A DNA stretch of 64,000 nt from Kryptolebias marmoratus. Taxonomy: Eukaryota > Chordata > Actinopteri > Cyprinodontiformes > Rivulidae. Positions within the stretch are counted from its first letter, which is position 1. Each line of letters starts with the position of its first letter. The notes below the pieces were generated by a model. That model made no database searches, was not told the DNA's origin, and saw nothing but the letters and a program-made list of their open reading frames with translations. The stretch lies in contig NC_051433.1 in NCBI RefSeq assembly GCF_001649575.2, positions 7,866,402-7,930,401 of the forward strand, read 5' to 3'. This document shows positions 53,206-64,000 of the stretch, piece by piece. The translations under genes were made by a program, and so were the position numbers.

Positions 53206-56200
53206 TCAGTTTAACGCATAAAGGAAAAAGTATTAAATATTATCAAATATCCTTGGGTCATACTGTACATGTCTTTTAAAATATAGTTTCTTTGCAGAAT
53301 GCCAAAAGAAATGATTTTCCTCACAGTCAACACTAAACAAGAGGTGTTTACAAAATTGTTTCTTTTTAAAAACCCTTTAATCACTAAGTTTTCACTATAG
53401 GATGTTTGATTATTATTATTATTGTTATTATTTATTTACTCCAAAGCACATTATTGTTACAAGGATTGAGGTCTACAAATAAAAGTTTCTGACGATCAAG
53501 CAGCTCCAGTGAAGTTTTACTGCAGGGATTCATTGTTTTTCTAGGCTCAGTAGATTGACTGCGCATAGGGTGAGAATATAACCTGTGCTACTTTGGTTTA
53601 AATACATCTTTAACTTTTTACTGAAGTTTCATTTATAAATATCCTCTTCAGTCACATGAAAATAACCTGTGATTCTGTGTAATTCAGAGTTTTGCATTTG
53701 TCATGATGAGCTTGAGGAATTAAGGTGACACAACGGTACGAGCGTTTGAATAAACGCAGCAAAGCATTAAAGTGTGAACAAGACAACGGTGCCTCTTCCC
53801 TGCTGGGAGAGGAACAGGCACACTTGCTAAAGCTTACTGAGAAGTGATACAAGTAGACATATCTGAACTCCCTTTCTGCTATAAACTGAACAGAAGGCCA
53901 CTGGCAGATGTGATGTGGAAACACAACCAGACGTTTTCTCAGCTGTTGTACAATATACGGTTGGTCAACAGGAACAATAGTGTCTTTTTTCTCTGTTTTT
54001 TCTTCAAAAGAATCCTTCATGAATCTGTTATCTTGAGATAATGAACTAATCTGAAGCTGTATTAACTGTATTAATCTGAAAACTGAGTCTCTGAAGCTGC
54101 ACATTACCGTATTGATCAATGCTCACTTTCAACACAAAGATCAGTTTGAACTTTAAGTTGAAAGGCATCTATCAAACACACATCTAACACAGTAGAAAAC
54201 ACCCACATATAAGCATTTTTGACACCTTTTGTCTCAAAAGATACTAAACCCAAATATCAGACATATCTATTTGAATTTATCTAGTTTAAATTAGTGGTAA
54301 GATTAAGAAAGATTTAGACAGAAGATTCTTCTGGCATGATTTCTTTTTAACACATAAGTGAGCAAATGAGTGGTCAGTTTAGCATTAATCTAATGTAATC
54401 TTCACAAAATTACTATCACTTAAAAGTACAAGATGATATTAGCTGCTGGCTCTTTGCAAAGAATAATTCAGTTTAGGAGAATATGTTTTCAAACTCCAGT
54501 TTCTGAGTTTAAGTGTCCAGATTCAGTTTTCACTGTGATTTTAACTCTTGATGCAGCTGATAGCATAGTAAACATAGATGCAATTATAAAACACTCATGT
54601 TGTTCAAAATATATGAAGTATAGTTTCCCTGTTTATTGATAACAATACACTTAGCAAATGTATGTTGACTAGGTCAGTTTCAGACTTTGATGTCTCATCA
54701 GAAGGAGAATGAATAGGTTAATAACTTTGTTTAAAACTTCATTAAAATCTGTTTAACACTGTAAATGGCTCAGGGCTATAGCCTTGAGGTCAACAGCAGA
54801 CTAGCTTTGCTGTTAAAGGGGCCTGTGAATGGTTTGGTGACTCTAAATGTCCTTATTTCATTTTTGTATGTTTTGCATAAAGTAATCTCATCTAGTTTGT
54901 TCTGAGTTATAAGACAAACAAAACCCATGGCTTCATTGAGTCCTGGAACACTGCTGGGTGCAGTCACAAGGATTAAGACAGCTGCTGAAAGACTATATCA
55001 GCAAAATGTAAGCTGTGTGCTAATTAAACTCTAAAGGGATCATACTTGGTCGAAAAATGACACAACACTTTTAATTAATAAATGTTTGAATGAAATGTTT
55101 GTGACATAGTGTTGGCTGTGGAATGGACTGTAAAATAAGTCAAATGTATTTTTTAAATATGTTTATATCTTATTTTTCACATTTAGTGTAAAAGTATGGA
55201 GATCATAAACATAAAATTATACCTAGACGAAGCATACTATTTTCTTTAAAGAATGTCAATAAAATTACGAGAAAATAATAAACAAGAAATTAATCTATTG
55301 CAATTTGTAGTCAGTCATTTAATCTTTGTCCTCAGATCAGCTCTGATGCTCATGGTGATCAGAGAGTCAGTCAAGACCTTTTGTCAATTATCCAGCAGAC
55401 TATCGTTTGCTTTTTATTGAGAAATATATTCTGCTTGACCATCCTAAAGCCCTGGACAAAGAAAAAAGAAATATTTTTAATTTTTTTTTTTTTTTTGAGA
55501 ACGATAAGAGGATGACCTTATCTCTTTTTTTAACATGCCATTGTAAACCCATTACTGGAAATTACCCAGCCAGCTCAGTGTGATGCAAGTTGCAATTATA
55601 CAAAATAAAATTTCTAAGTGGCTAGTCGATTTGCTTACTGAAAACCTTTCATGTGGTATAAACATAGATGTTCAATAAACGTGTTTAAACAGTTGGAAAA
55701 TCATTATCTTTGTCCTTTAAAATCAGACATTATATTCATTTTTTGTAAACAAAAGAAACCGGTAAAAGAGTAACTCATCCCTAAATCTTATCTTACATTC
55801 TTCTTATTTTAAACCCATAACAAAACTGCATCATGCAAAGCACAACTGGAAACAAGGGATTTAGGAACCCCTAACATTTTACTGAAATTTTAACAGATGT
55901 AGAATTATCTTTCCTGAGAAATTTAAAACCCCCCACCACCGCCAGTCCACCCTAAGCAGGGGTCACTACCTGACCACCTAGCTACTGTGCCTCCCTCCCC
56001 CCTTCCCTGAAATTAACATAATTGGTTTTTTTTTATTTAAATTGTTGGCCCCCCTGCTGGTCATTAGGTAGAATGGAGGTGTCAGCTAGCTAAATTGGCT
56101 TCATTTCTCAGATTGAAGTGCTCTTCATTTAATACAGTCTATTCGTTCACAGTAGGCTGAAAATTTCTTCATGAGTGCATTGTGTAACTGGTCAATGAAC

Positions 56201-56495
56201 CACATTTAAGTGAGAGTTAATGTTGTACAGAAAATGCAGTGTTTGGGTGTTAGTGCAGCTCAGGGGCACTAAAAGTGACCTGTAACACCCCTTTTATGAT
56301 GAACAATAGTAAAATCACCAAAAAGAAAGTATGTTTCTTACAATATTCTTTGATTTTTCCTCTCTCACCCATGTCTTTATTTAAAAATACATCTGTTCAG
56401 AGAGAAATCTTTGTCTATCAATGAACATTCAGTTCTGTATACTATTTATCCTGGCATAAAGAGGTGTAATGACAACTGCTTTAATGCATGGCAGT
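53206..56495. other. Non-coding, no gene seen
   Basis: AT-rich DNA with a T run at 55479-55496 and a C-rich patch at 55928-56004. The 155-codon minus-strand frame at 53652-54119 shows no domain, signal or transmembrane pattern and no splice context. Confidence 0.4.
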
Positions 56496-56517
56496 AAAAA
56501 AAAAAAAAAAAAAAAAA
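56496..56517. repeat. Poly(A) run, 22 bases
   Basis: An uninterrupted A run. I see no retroposed gene immediately upstream. Confidence 0.95.
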
Positions 56518-56519
56518 TC

Positions 56520-57480
56520 AGGAAGGTTTGCCTGCACTAATACTGCGCCTCTGAATCGGGGTGGATCAATGAGTTTGGTAGTTCACTGATGATAGATCGG
56601 CACAGGTTGACAAAAAGCTGTGGGTAGGCAAGTGTGTCAGTTTGTGCGCACACAAATACCTCTTCAACTTTCCTGGCAGATTTAGCTGCACTGGGGTGGT
56701 GCCTGGGGGAAAGTACATCTTTGCTTAATGTCTTCCCTCGATGGAGCAGGAAGATAGTTTGTTTTACTCCTGTCATGGCTTGCTGGGGCTTTGCTCGATG
56801 TTGAGATGCCCTAATACATAGCGATAATAATACACTGATGGTTATGGTAATAAAGCACCTTTGTCATAGCACTCAGGCACAGGAGAGTAGAATGGATTAG
56901 CTTGAGTATTATTTTTCCCTTTCTTGGCCATATTTCTCTGCTGCTCTGCACTAAGCTAAGCTCATTGCACATTCTGCAAAGCACATATGGTCTTGCATTA
57001 AATATTTGGAGGTAAATCCTGAGTTATGAAGCAGCAAGAGCAGCACTTGGAGGCCCAATGCAGCAAAACAACTTAATGTCAGTCACTAATCTAGTTGCAG
57101 GTGTTCAGAGGAGCAGAGCTCAATTAAACCAAATTGGCTTCCACACAGTTATTTAAATTAGTTTAGAATCAAACCCTCATAAACTAAATATGCTTACCTT
57201 GGCAGAATACCCCCTTTACTTCAGCTTCCCTCTACACTTACCAAGACACTGTCAAGATAGGAGGAGCTGAAATAAAAATGAATTTACATTTAAATCAGCC
57301 TGGAATGTGAACAAAAAATGTGATCAGGGTCTGTGCTTGTCCCACTGCCTTAATCAAAGTTTTGATGTGATGACACACACCCCAGGAGGAGGTACCTGGC
57401 TAGTATCTCCAGAGAGGTCCAAGGTAATAAGATATTAATTTGCTATACACACTGCAATTAAGCATCAATTAAAAGTGCTG
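56520..57480. promoter_or_regulatory. Candidate conserved non-coding cluster
   Basis: Nearly 1 kb of balanced, repeat-poor DNA with homeodomain-type words (GCTCAATTAAACCAAATTGG, ATGAATTTACATTTAAATCA, AAGATATTAATTTGCTATAC, GCAATTAAGCATCAATTAAA). The minus-strand frame at 56537-56776 has no domain. This looks like the longest enhancer-like block in the window, but no alignment is available. Confidence 0.33.
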
Positions 57481-60400
57481 GTTATGTGTCTCACACAGAT
57501 AGACTTTAAAACTTTTCAATACTTTTAAACTTTGTCCCATAGTTGGATTACAGAAGACCACACATAGTGAAATGGTTTGACATCTGAAAATAGATTTACT
57601 TCTATAAAACCCATAATTCATGTGAGAATCTGTTGGAAATTAAATGATCAAATTACATGGACATGATGGCATAAATCCAGCTTTTGATTTAGTTTTTGTA
57701 ATGTTGGTGTCACTCTTCTTTAATGAAAGTTTGGAAGACTACTATAGTATAATGGCAAGTTGACAATATAGGTAAATCTGACAACCTCATATAGAAATGT
57801 CAAACTCACTTCTCTTCTTGTTACTTTTTTGTTTATTTATTTTACCTCCACTTTTATTTTATCTCCCATTCACCATTTATCTTGTTTTTCCTTTTTTTTT
57901 TCTTTTGATATTGATTTTTCTCCTATTGTCTGCTTGAATATCTCTCTCTACATCACATTCGCTGGTCCAGTGGAGAGGAAGATCGGTCAAAATAGTCTAT
58001 TCACATCATATCAAATCTGGCTTATTTTCTTTCTATATCGCATCTTTCCAGCAATGGTCTTCTTTCTTATATCAGTAGAGTCTCCAGTGGCCCGAAAACA
58101 GATCAGTCAATCAGTCTACTAGATCCCCTGCCCTTCCAATCTCACTATTTTCCCCCTGATTTTATCTTTGTCTCTGCTTGCTCTGTCTCTTGAATGCCTG
58201 CGTGACTTAGTTTCTGCTTAGTGTTCGGTCTGTCTCTTTGTGCGGTTTACTCTGTCTCTTTGGTCAAGTTGATAAGAAATAGTCAAACCTGGCGGGAAAT
58301 GAACAACATGTTAACAGAGGCTGAGGCACCTGCAAGAATGATGACCACACAGGGACAGGAGGCAAGTTGTGGTTAAATGAGTTTGCTACTGTTGCTTATA
58401 AAAAGAAAAAGCCCCCAAAATCTGCACTGTAAGAAACAAACTCCTGAGGTTGCAGACAAATTTGGAGAAAATTACAGCCAGTGGGAGTGTTGAGATTTTT
58501 AATGAAATTGTGATTGCTGTCCTTTCTTTCATCAAAACTTGTGCTGAACAAACTTTTTTTACAGAATGGAGGCAGCCTCTTGAAAAGATTTCCTGGTGGC
58601 CTCACACCTTGTTTGAAGGCAAAAACATTAAACTTCAAAGTGTAGACTGAGTCTCTTGAAAGAGGACTTTTTTAATATAAAATCATAGGATGTGAAGATA
58701 GAAAAAAGTGGCATTTAGTCGAGTATTTTAAAGGGAATGTTTGGTTAATTCCCTCAATTTGTAAGATGTGTCCCATAATTTATATGCAGAAGCAAGCTGT
58801 AATTATGCAGTGTAGCAGCCAAGTTAAAAGACAACTTCTCTGGAGGACAACCATGTAAACAACCACTCATTTATAATTTAACACAGACACATAGTTCAGA
58901 GCACATGAGGAAGCTTGAAGGTATTGCATGATACCAAAGGCTAATGTTTTTTGTAAGTTTGCTTTAGATCTTTTGGCCAAAAAAGCAAGGCTGCTGTATG
59001 CTCGAGCTACAATATGACATTGCATCACGCAGTTTCTGTCACATAGAAAAACTGGAGCGCAACCTGCTGTGCTGATGAAAATCCTCTAAGGGAAAATTAA
59101 TGAGCAATTTTCTGATAATACAAAGCCATTACCCTTAGCCAGCATAATACTAACAGTTCATTCTCTATATACGGGCTGTGGTGCTTTTATTTTTTCAGGA
59201 ATAGATTATTACTAAGCATTTTACTTCTGGCATTTTTTTATGCAAAGAGGTGAAACTGATAGAATGAAATGGACTAGAAATATAATTAACATTTTATTGT
59301 TTTATATTAATAAAAAGTCATAATAATATGATATGAAATAAAACCAAAATATGTTTAGAAAAAGAAGACAAAGCATGAGAATCTGCCATGTATGAGAGCA
59401 GCATATAAATGCACATTCAGTTATCTTTTAGACTGGACCTAACTTGGTTGCTGTTGTAGCATAGACAGTACTGTTTTTTGTTTTTTTGTTTTCAATTTCT
59501 GACATTTTTAATTTTAAACTATAGTTAAAAATACAGTAGATCCCTTGATCTTTTAATTTGTATTCATACCGACAATTGTCCTTGAAAGTTTTATGCAAGG
59601 AAGCTTCAGTTTTATTTGCTGAGGCGCTGTCAAACAAAACAAACTTTTTTTCCTTGTAATATGCTAATATTTAGTAGAGTCTGAATGATAGCATCATTTA
59701 AAGTTTACTTTGCATTTTCTTTGAGCTCATTTTTCATTCAGACTGTAATAAAAAAATTAACCAGTAGATCACATCTTACCATTAACTAGAGATAAATAAA
59801 ACCATTTTGTATTCACTTATCCTGCACAATCTAGTAAAAATATACACCAAACATAAAATATCTTGAATTGTACATTGGCCAGATTAGGTCATGTCTCTTC
59901 CAGAGAAATGTTTTTTTACTTGTAATTGTGCAGCTCAGCATGTTTCTTATCGTCTTTTAATTTGCATAATAAACTGAAACATTGTTATGTATGCAGATTT
60001 ATATACCTGGAACTAAATTTTCACACAAAAGAAAGTATTTGCATCAGAAAGAATCATCATATATGGAAGTTGCATTTTTACTTCTAAACTGTGTGTATAG
60101 ATATCATATTTTCTTCTCTCTTTTTTTTAGCTAAACATTGTTGCAGTTATTTCACTTTACAAAAGATGGACACTATCAAACCATACATTATACATTAGAG
60201 GGTTTGGGGCAACTAGGTAGTTTTTATTGCAAAAGCACACAAGTGGAATCTCTGACAGCAGCATATTTTAAGGCCACTTGACATGATAGATGAGTCAGTC
60301 CACCAGGTAGGATATTACCCTTTTTCTCCAGCGTCGCCTTTCATCAGCTCTCCCTCAACTTTGTGCTTGAATACTATAAATACTGAAAGAGTGGCCAGCT

Positions 60401-61117
60401 TTTAGAGTTTGCTAAATTTTAACGCTTCCCTGACAGAACATTTTTGTTGCCCCCTCCTCTCCTGACTGCAAAGTTTGCGTTGGAGCTTGGTTTGTGACAG
60501 GGACACATTCATCATATAATAAAGTGATGCAAGCTGTTACAACACACCAAAATGAAACCCAGTGACTGGGAGTCTTGTATAGTGAAGAGAAATGGGAGCT
60601 ATTTCAGGGCTGTTTCTCTGGCTTCATTGTCAATGATACCCAGTTGCAAGCGCAAATGTTTTAACTCTTGCCGGTACTAGTTTAATGTGATGTTCACAGA
60701 CAACACACAAAAGAAGAGTATTACTTTTCCACTCATGCTAAATAACAATTTTCAAATTTCTATTTAAACATAGCTTTTCCAGGACATATGTTATATATTA
60801 GTATGTTTAAGAAATAAAGACAAAAAATTACTTTTAGCATTTATTTTATTATTCCATATGCACAGACAAGCTTGATTAATGTAAGGACACAGTGTGTTTA
60901 ATTACAGTGCTTTACTGCCACCTATTGTTGGGGCACAAGACAGTTGTTATTAACATCTTTCTTAAACACATCACTTACTGACAATAAAAGTAGTTCCATC
61001 CGCTCAAGAACCACACTTCCATCCATATCCTGTTTTGTGACTTAACATAAACAGCATTTCAGTAGAAAAAAACTTTTTTAAAACCAGAACCCATGACTTA
61101 GGAACAGCAAATGTTGA
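57481..61117. other. Non-coding DNA downstream of znfx1
   Basis: AT-rich, with a pyrimidine-rich tract at about 57880-57950 and a more balanced patch at 60290-60620. No gene or repeat family recognised. An alternative, longer znfx1 3' UTR could extend into its right edge. Confidence 0.45.
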
Positions 61118-61453
61118 AAAGTTAAATTTCACTAGGTTTATTATTGCAAAATACATTCACAATACTATAACAATCACATCAGTCAGCAAATTCAATAAAA
61201 AAAATTTCAAAAATACATTTTATCCAAGAACAATGGTCTCACACTGGGTATTCTACATAATCCATTTTGAACATAAAGCTATAAAAATGTTCCTTTAGGT
61301 ACACAATGTTTAGGGAACATGTAGAGAAAACAAGTTCAACTTGAAATTAAATGGTTTAAACATGTAATTACATTATGTCAACTCAATGCGGCTCAATGTT
61401 TTTTTGCATTTGAGAGCCGAGGCAATAACTAACTTTACTGAAATGTTTTAGAG
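61118..61453 (-). other. znfx1: znfx1 3' UTR with AATAAA signal
   Basis: After the TAG stop the sequence becomes strongly AT-rich. The first canonical polyadenylation hexamer on the minus strand is AATAAA at 61142-61137 (plus-strand TTTATT), giving a UTR of roughly 330 bases. Further TTTATT hexamers near 60840-60850 could support a longer form. The end coordinate is an estimate, about 20 bases past the hexamer. Confidence 0.5.
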
Positions 61454-64000
61454 CTAAAAGCGATCAAAGTTTAAAATATTATTTGCTTCAGACCAAGCAG
61501 AATGCCGTGCCCCATCCATTTCTGTAGCAACTTGGTTGCCACTGTCCAGTCGGTGGTTTTGTCCGCCAATAGAAGCATTGCAATCAGGACACGTCCGCCT
61601 TTCCATAGCCCCTCCGCAATCAGTAATGAGATACACATGGCCATTTGGACATTTGTGCCAGTGTCCTGGAGGCATTTTCATTGCTGAGACGATCATCTTT
61701 CTCTCCTTCTCACTGATCCCCAAGCCTGTGAGTGGAAACTTTTCATTCAGTTTCTTCATAGCGTCTTTCACTCTCAGTTGATCTTGCTCTGTGAACTGGC
61801 CAGGTATTTCCAAAACATGTCTGATTTCTTGCACCTCAATTTGCATTTTGTTGGTTTGTTCCATCTTGTCTGCCTTGTGGCAACGGGCATTGAGTTCAGC
61901 CAGGAGGTTAAGTCTTTGTAGCTCTCTCTGCAAATCAAATACCTGTTGGTCTGTGAATTTTTGGTTTTTGCTATTGAGCCAACCAACGAACTGTGAGGCA
62001 TTCTTCCAAAACCTGTAGCCATCACTGAATAACATGTTTTCTTCTTTAGTCTTTAGAAGTTTTGCAACTCTTGTCAGAAAATCTATTTTGTTTTCCACGA
62101 TCCAGAGGTCATTGGCTGTAAGGTATTTTTTTTCTAGTTTGACTTGGATTTCCATGTACTCATTTCCCAGATGTACTTCACAAATGGGAAGATTCGTTTT
62201 CCACTGATTTTGGAGGGCACTCCTCAGTTCTTCAATATCGGGTTGCCCTTTGTTTATCTTCTTCTTTACCATCTCTATCTCTGCCAGACTGCGATTGATG
62301 TGTATTCCATATCGTAGATTTTTACGTATTGGTGTTTTACACTTGGGACATTCCTTTAGTTTTATAGCCACCTGCTCTTCCTGTCTGTTTTCATCCAACC
62401 TCATGTAGTGATCCATGGCTGTAGATTCAATAATGTGTTGACAGTCATCTAGCTGAATAAAGTGAGCGTCAGGTTCCTCTTCAGTGCCAAAGAAAATCTC
62501 AGTCACCTCATCAGGATTGCAAACCCGACATTTGCTTGGACATTTATCTCCACAAAGACCAATGCATGGGTGGCCACACTCCAGGGTCTTTTCACAAGGT
62601 TCGGTGCACGGTGGACGATCACATGGCTCATGGCAAAGTTTACTGCAGCTCTGGTGAGGGCACTGCCAGGCACACGGCTCAATACAAGGAGCGCATGGTT
62701 GCCCACATGGCTTCATACACTTACTGTGGACACAGCAGTTCTCACAAGGCCTCTGACAGGGGGGACAGTCACGAGTGCAAGGCTCCATACACTTGTGAGA
62801 GCAAATCAGAAAACGCTCACATCGGTGAGAGCAGGGACTGTGGAAGCGTCCCTGGTAACACCTTCCACAGGTACCAGGACAGGTGTGGCCACATTTTAAC
62901 TGGTGCTTACATTGGGTTTTACACTCAGGTTGCTCTGTCTTTGTTTTGTAATAGCAAGCACCTTTCTGGCTGTGTCCACACTTAAGTTGTAAGGTGACCT
63001 TCACATTGCATTCTGTGGTGCATGATGTTCCACAGGCTGAGTCACATGGATGTCCACAAAGGAGCATCTTCTGGCAAGGCTCTTGGCATGTAAAAGTTAC
63101 TGGGTCCTGGTGGCAAGGAACCATTTGTTTGTGCTGACACTGAGGGATGATTTTCTCAACCTTCACTGCACATTTCTTTGGACAAGCTTGATAACACAAA
63201 CGGTTGCACTTGTGTCCCTGATCGCATAAAATCCTCTCACACTTCTTGCTACACTTAAACTCTTTGTGTTCTGGGTCATAGGGGTGACAGACTCCTGGGC
63301 AAACATGACCACAATCCAGACGAAACTGGCAAAGCTGGGTGCAGCCCCCCTCTGGTGCCTGTTTGAAATCTGCAGCGCAGGAAACCTCGACCTGTCGAGT
63401 TGGATGATTCTGACAACACAGGGTCAGAGCTTTCCCAACTTGCTTTTTCTCTCTCAAGGTGTGGAAGATGTTGCTCCACAGTTTGACACCACTCAGGAGC
63501 TCGCCATTGCCAATGCAGTACAAGCCTTTCTTGGCACGTGACAAGGCCACACACACACGATTGGGAATGCTCAAAAAGCCAACTTTACCGTGTGTGTTAC
63601 TACGTACAAGAGACAACAAAACAATGTCATTCTCTTCTCCCTGATATTTGTCCACCACGTGTACTTTGACCCCTGCAAACTCTTTGGCAGGCATTTGCTT
63701 GCGTAGACAGAGGAGCTGGCCAGTGTAGGTTGTGAGTATAGTAATTTGTTCTGGTTTGTATTCTTGGCGGAGAAGGTATTGGCAAAGTGCTACAACAAAC
63801 TTTGCCTCATGGCTGTTCCGATGGCTCTTTCCATCTTTGATCTGTTCTTCAAGGTGGTTGTGTTCCACAAAGAATACATTTGTGTTAAGACCCTGTAGGG
63901 ATAAAAAAAAAAAACTAAAACATTTTAGAATATTGTGTATTTGTTTAGCTCAATATACATTGTAGGAGAGAAAACACAAAAGTACCTTGATGCTTTCATA
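61454..64000 (-). CDS. znfx1: znfx1, 3' part: end of SF1 helicase, NFX1 zinc-finger array, RZ finger
   Basis: This is the C-terminal part of the NFX1-type zinc finger-containing protein ZNFX1, a UPF1-like RNA helicase known in vertebrates as an interferon-induced antiviral dsRNA sensor. The coding sequence is join(61454-63892, 63986-64000) on the minus strand and ends in TAG at 61454-61456. Numbering from the first Gly of the large exon (base 63892): residues 77-89 (VHVVDKYQGEEND) and 111-123 (NRVCVALSRAKKG) are late SF1 helicase motifs; about 184-458 is a run of NFX1-type fingers with repeated CGHPC, CGHTC and CSHKC cores; about 455-530 has a CPKCKTPI segment; about 640-718 is charged and probably helical; 744-778 (KCPNGHVYLITDCGG, then CPDC) is an RZ-type zinc finger like that of RNF213. 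The frame is open over 812 codons, with no frameshift or missing cysteine pattern that I noticed. The N-terminus and most of the helicase lie outside the window. Teleosts may carry several copies, so the exact paralogue is open. Confidence 0.95.
63893..63985 (-). other. 93-bp znfx1 intron
   Basis: The donor is GTACTT at 63985 downwards. The acceptor is a polypyrimidine tract followed by CTACAG, ending at 63893 (minus strand). The intron is phase 0. The T-rich tract before the acceptor appears on the plus strand as an A run around 63902-63913. A short intron like this is normal in compact fish genes. Confidence 0.85.
63986..64000 (-). CDS. znfx1: znfx1, last 15 bases of the preceding exon
   Basis: On the minus strand the window opens with five codons reading YESIK, followed directly by a GT donor (GTACTT from 63985). 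Joined in phase 0 to the Gly-Leu-Asn start of the next exon, the reading frame continues without a break into NVFFVEHNH, which fits the ZNFX1 helicase region. The exon continues beyond base 64000. It is too short to recognise alone, so the call rests on splice-site position and frame. Confidence 0.8.

Noticed and set aside
53652..54119. 155-codon minus-strand frame, the longest outside znfx1
   Set aside because: There is no recognisable domain, signal peptide or membrane pattern, and there are no splice sites around it. In 64 kb a chance frame of this size is plausible.
62462..62985. Two plus-strand open frames of 145 and 149 codons opposite the znfx1 exon
   Set aside because: They are antisense shadows of the cysteine-rich zinc-finger coding sequence, whose composition leaves few stops on the other strand.

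Overview
This window is AT-rich vertebrate, almost certainly teleost fish, DNA. The fish call rests on dispersed repeats whose consensus I know from many teleost genomes (a tRNA-headed SINE-like repeat ending in GGAT units, CR1/L2-type LINE relics, hAT-like miniature elements), on many (TA)n, (GATA)n, (GAAA)n and (TG)n microsatellites, and on one recognisable vertebrate gene. There are no bacterial-type operons, no CRISPR arrays and no tRNA or rRNA genes that I can support.

The only gene I can support firmly lies at the right edge on the minus strand: the 3' end of znfx1 (NFX1-type zinc finger-containing protein 1). A large terminal exon (61454-63892, 812 codons plus stop) carries the last motifs of the SF1 helicase, a long array of NFX1-type zinc fingers, a CPKC-containing segment, a charged helical region and a C-terminal RZ-type zinc finger. 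A 93-bp intron and the last 15 bases of the previous exon are also visible. The rest of the gene lies beyond base 64000. The 3' UTR runs down to about 61118.

The remaining 61 kb has no convincing gene. From left to right it holds: a weak candidate terminal exon and 3' UTR at the left edge; a degenerate hAT-like element (2931-3106); a 685-bp TTAA-flanked inverted-repeat element (4099-4783); LINE reverse-transcriptase relics (5160-5345 and 8130-9235, the second with another repeat nested in it); SINE-like copies (7860-8066, 22773-23081, 26454-26600, 52963-53205); a 58-bp hAT-type MITE next to a long snapback palindrome (22371-22503); a LINE polyprotein relic with a still-open reading frame (34974-35356); further dispersed repeats; and two long, nearly equal (GATA)n arrays.

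Several blocks with balanced composition stand out from the AT-rich background and look like conserved non-coding elements (about 10.3, 18.2, 20.6, 24.4, 30.2, 43.2, 47.4, 49.7 and 56.5 kb). That is pattern recognition only, without an alignment. If it holds, the 60 kb downstream of znfx1 is a regulatory gene desert. I found no previously undescribed multi-gene system. The most unusual items are mobile-element structures.
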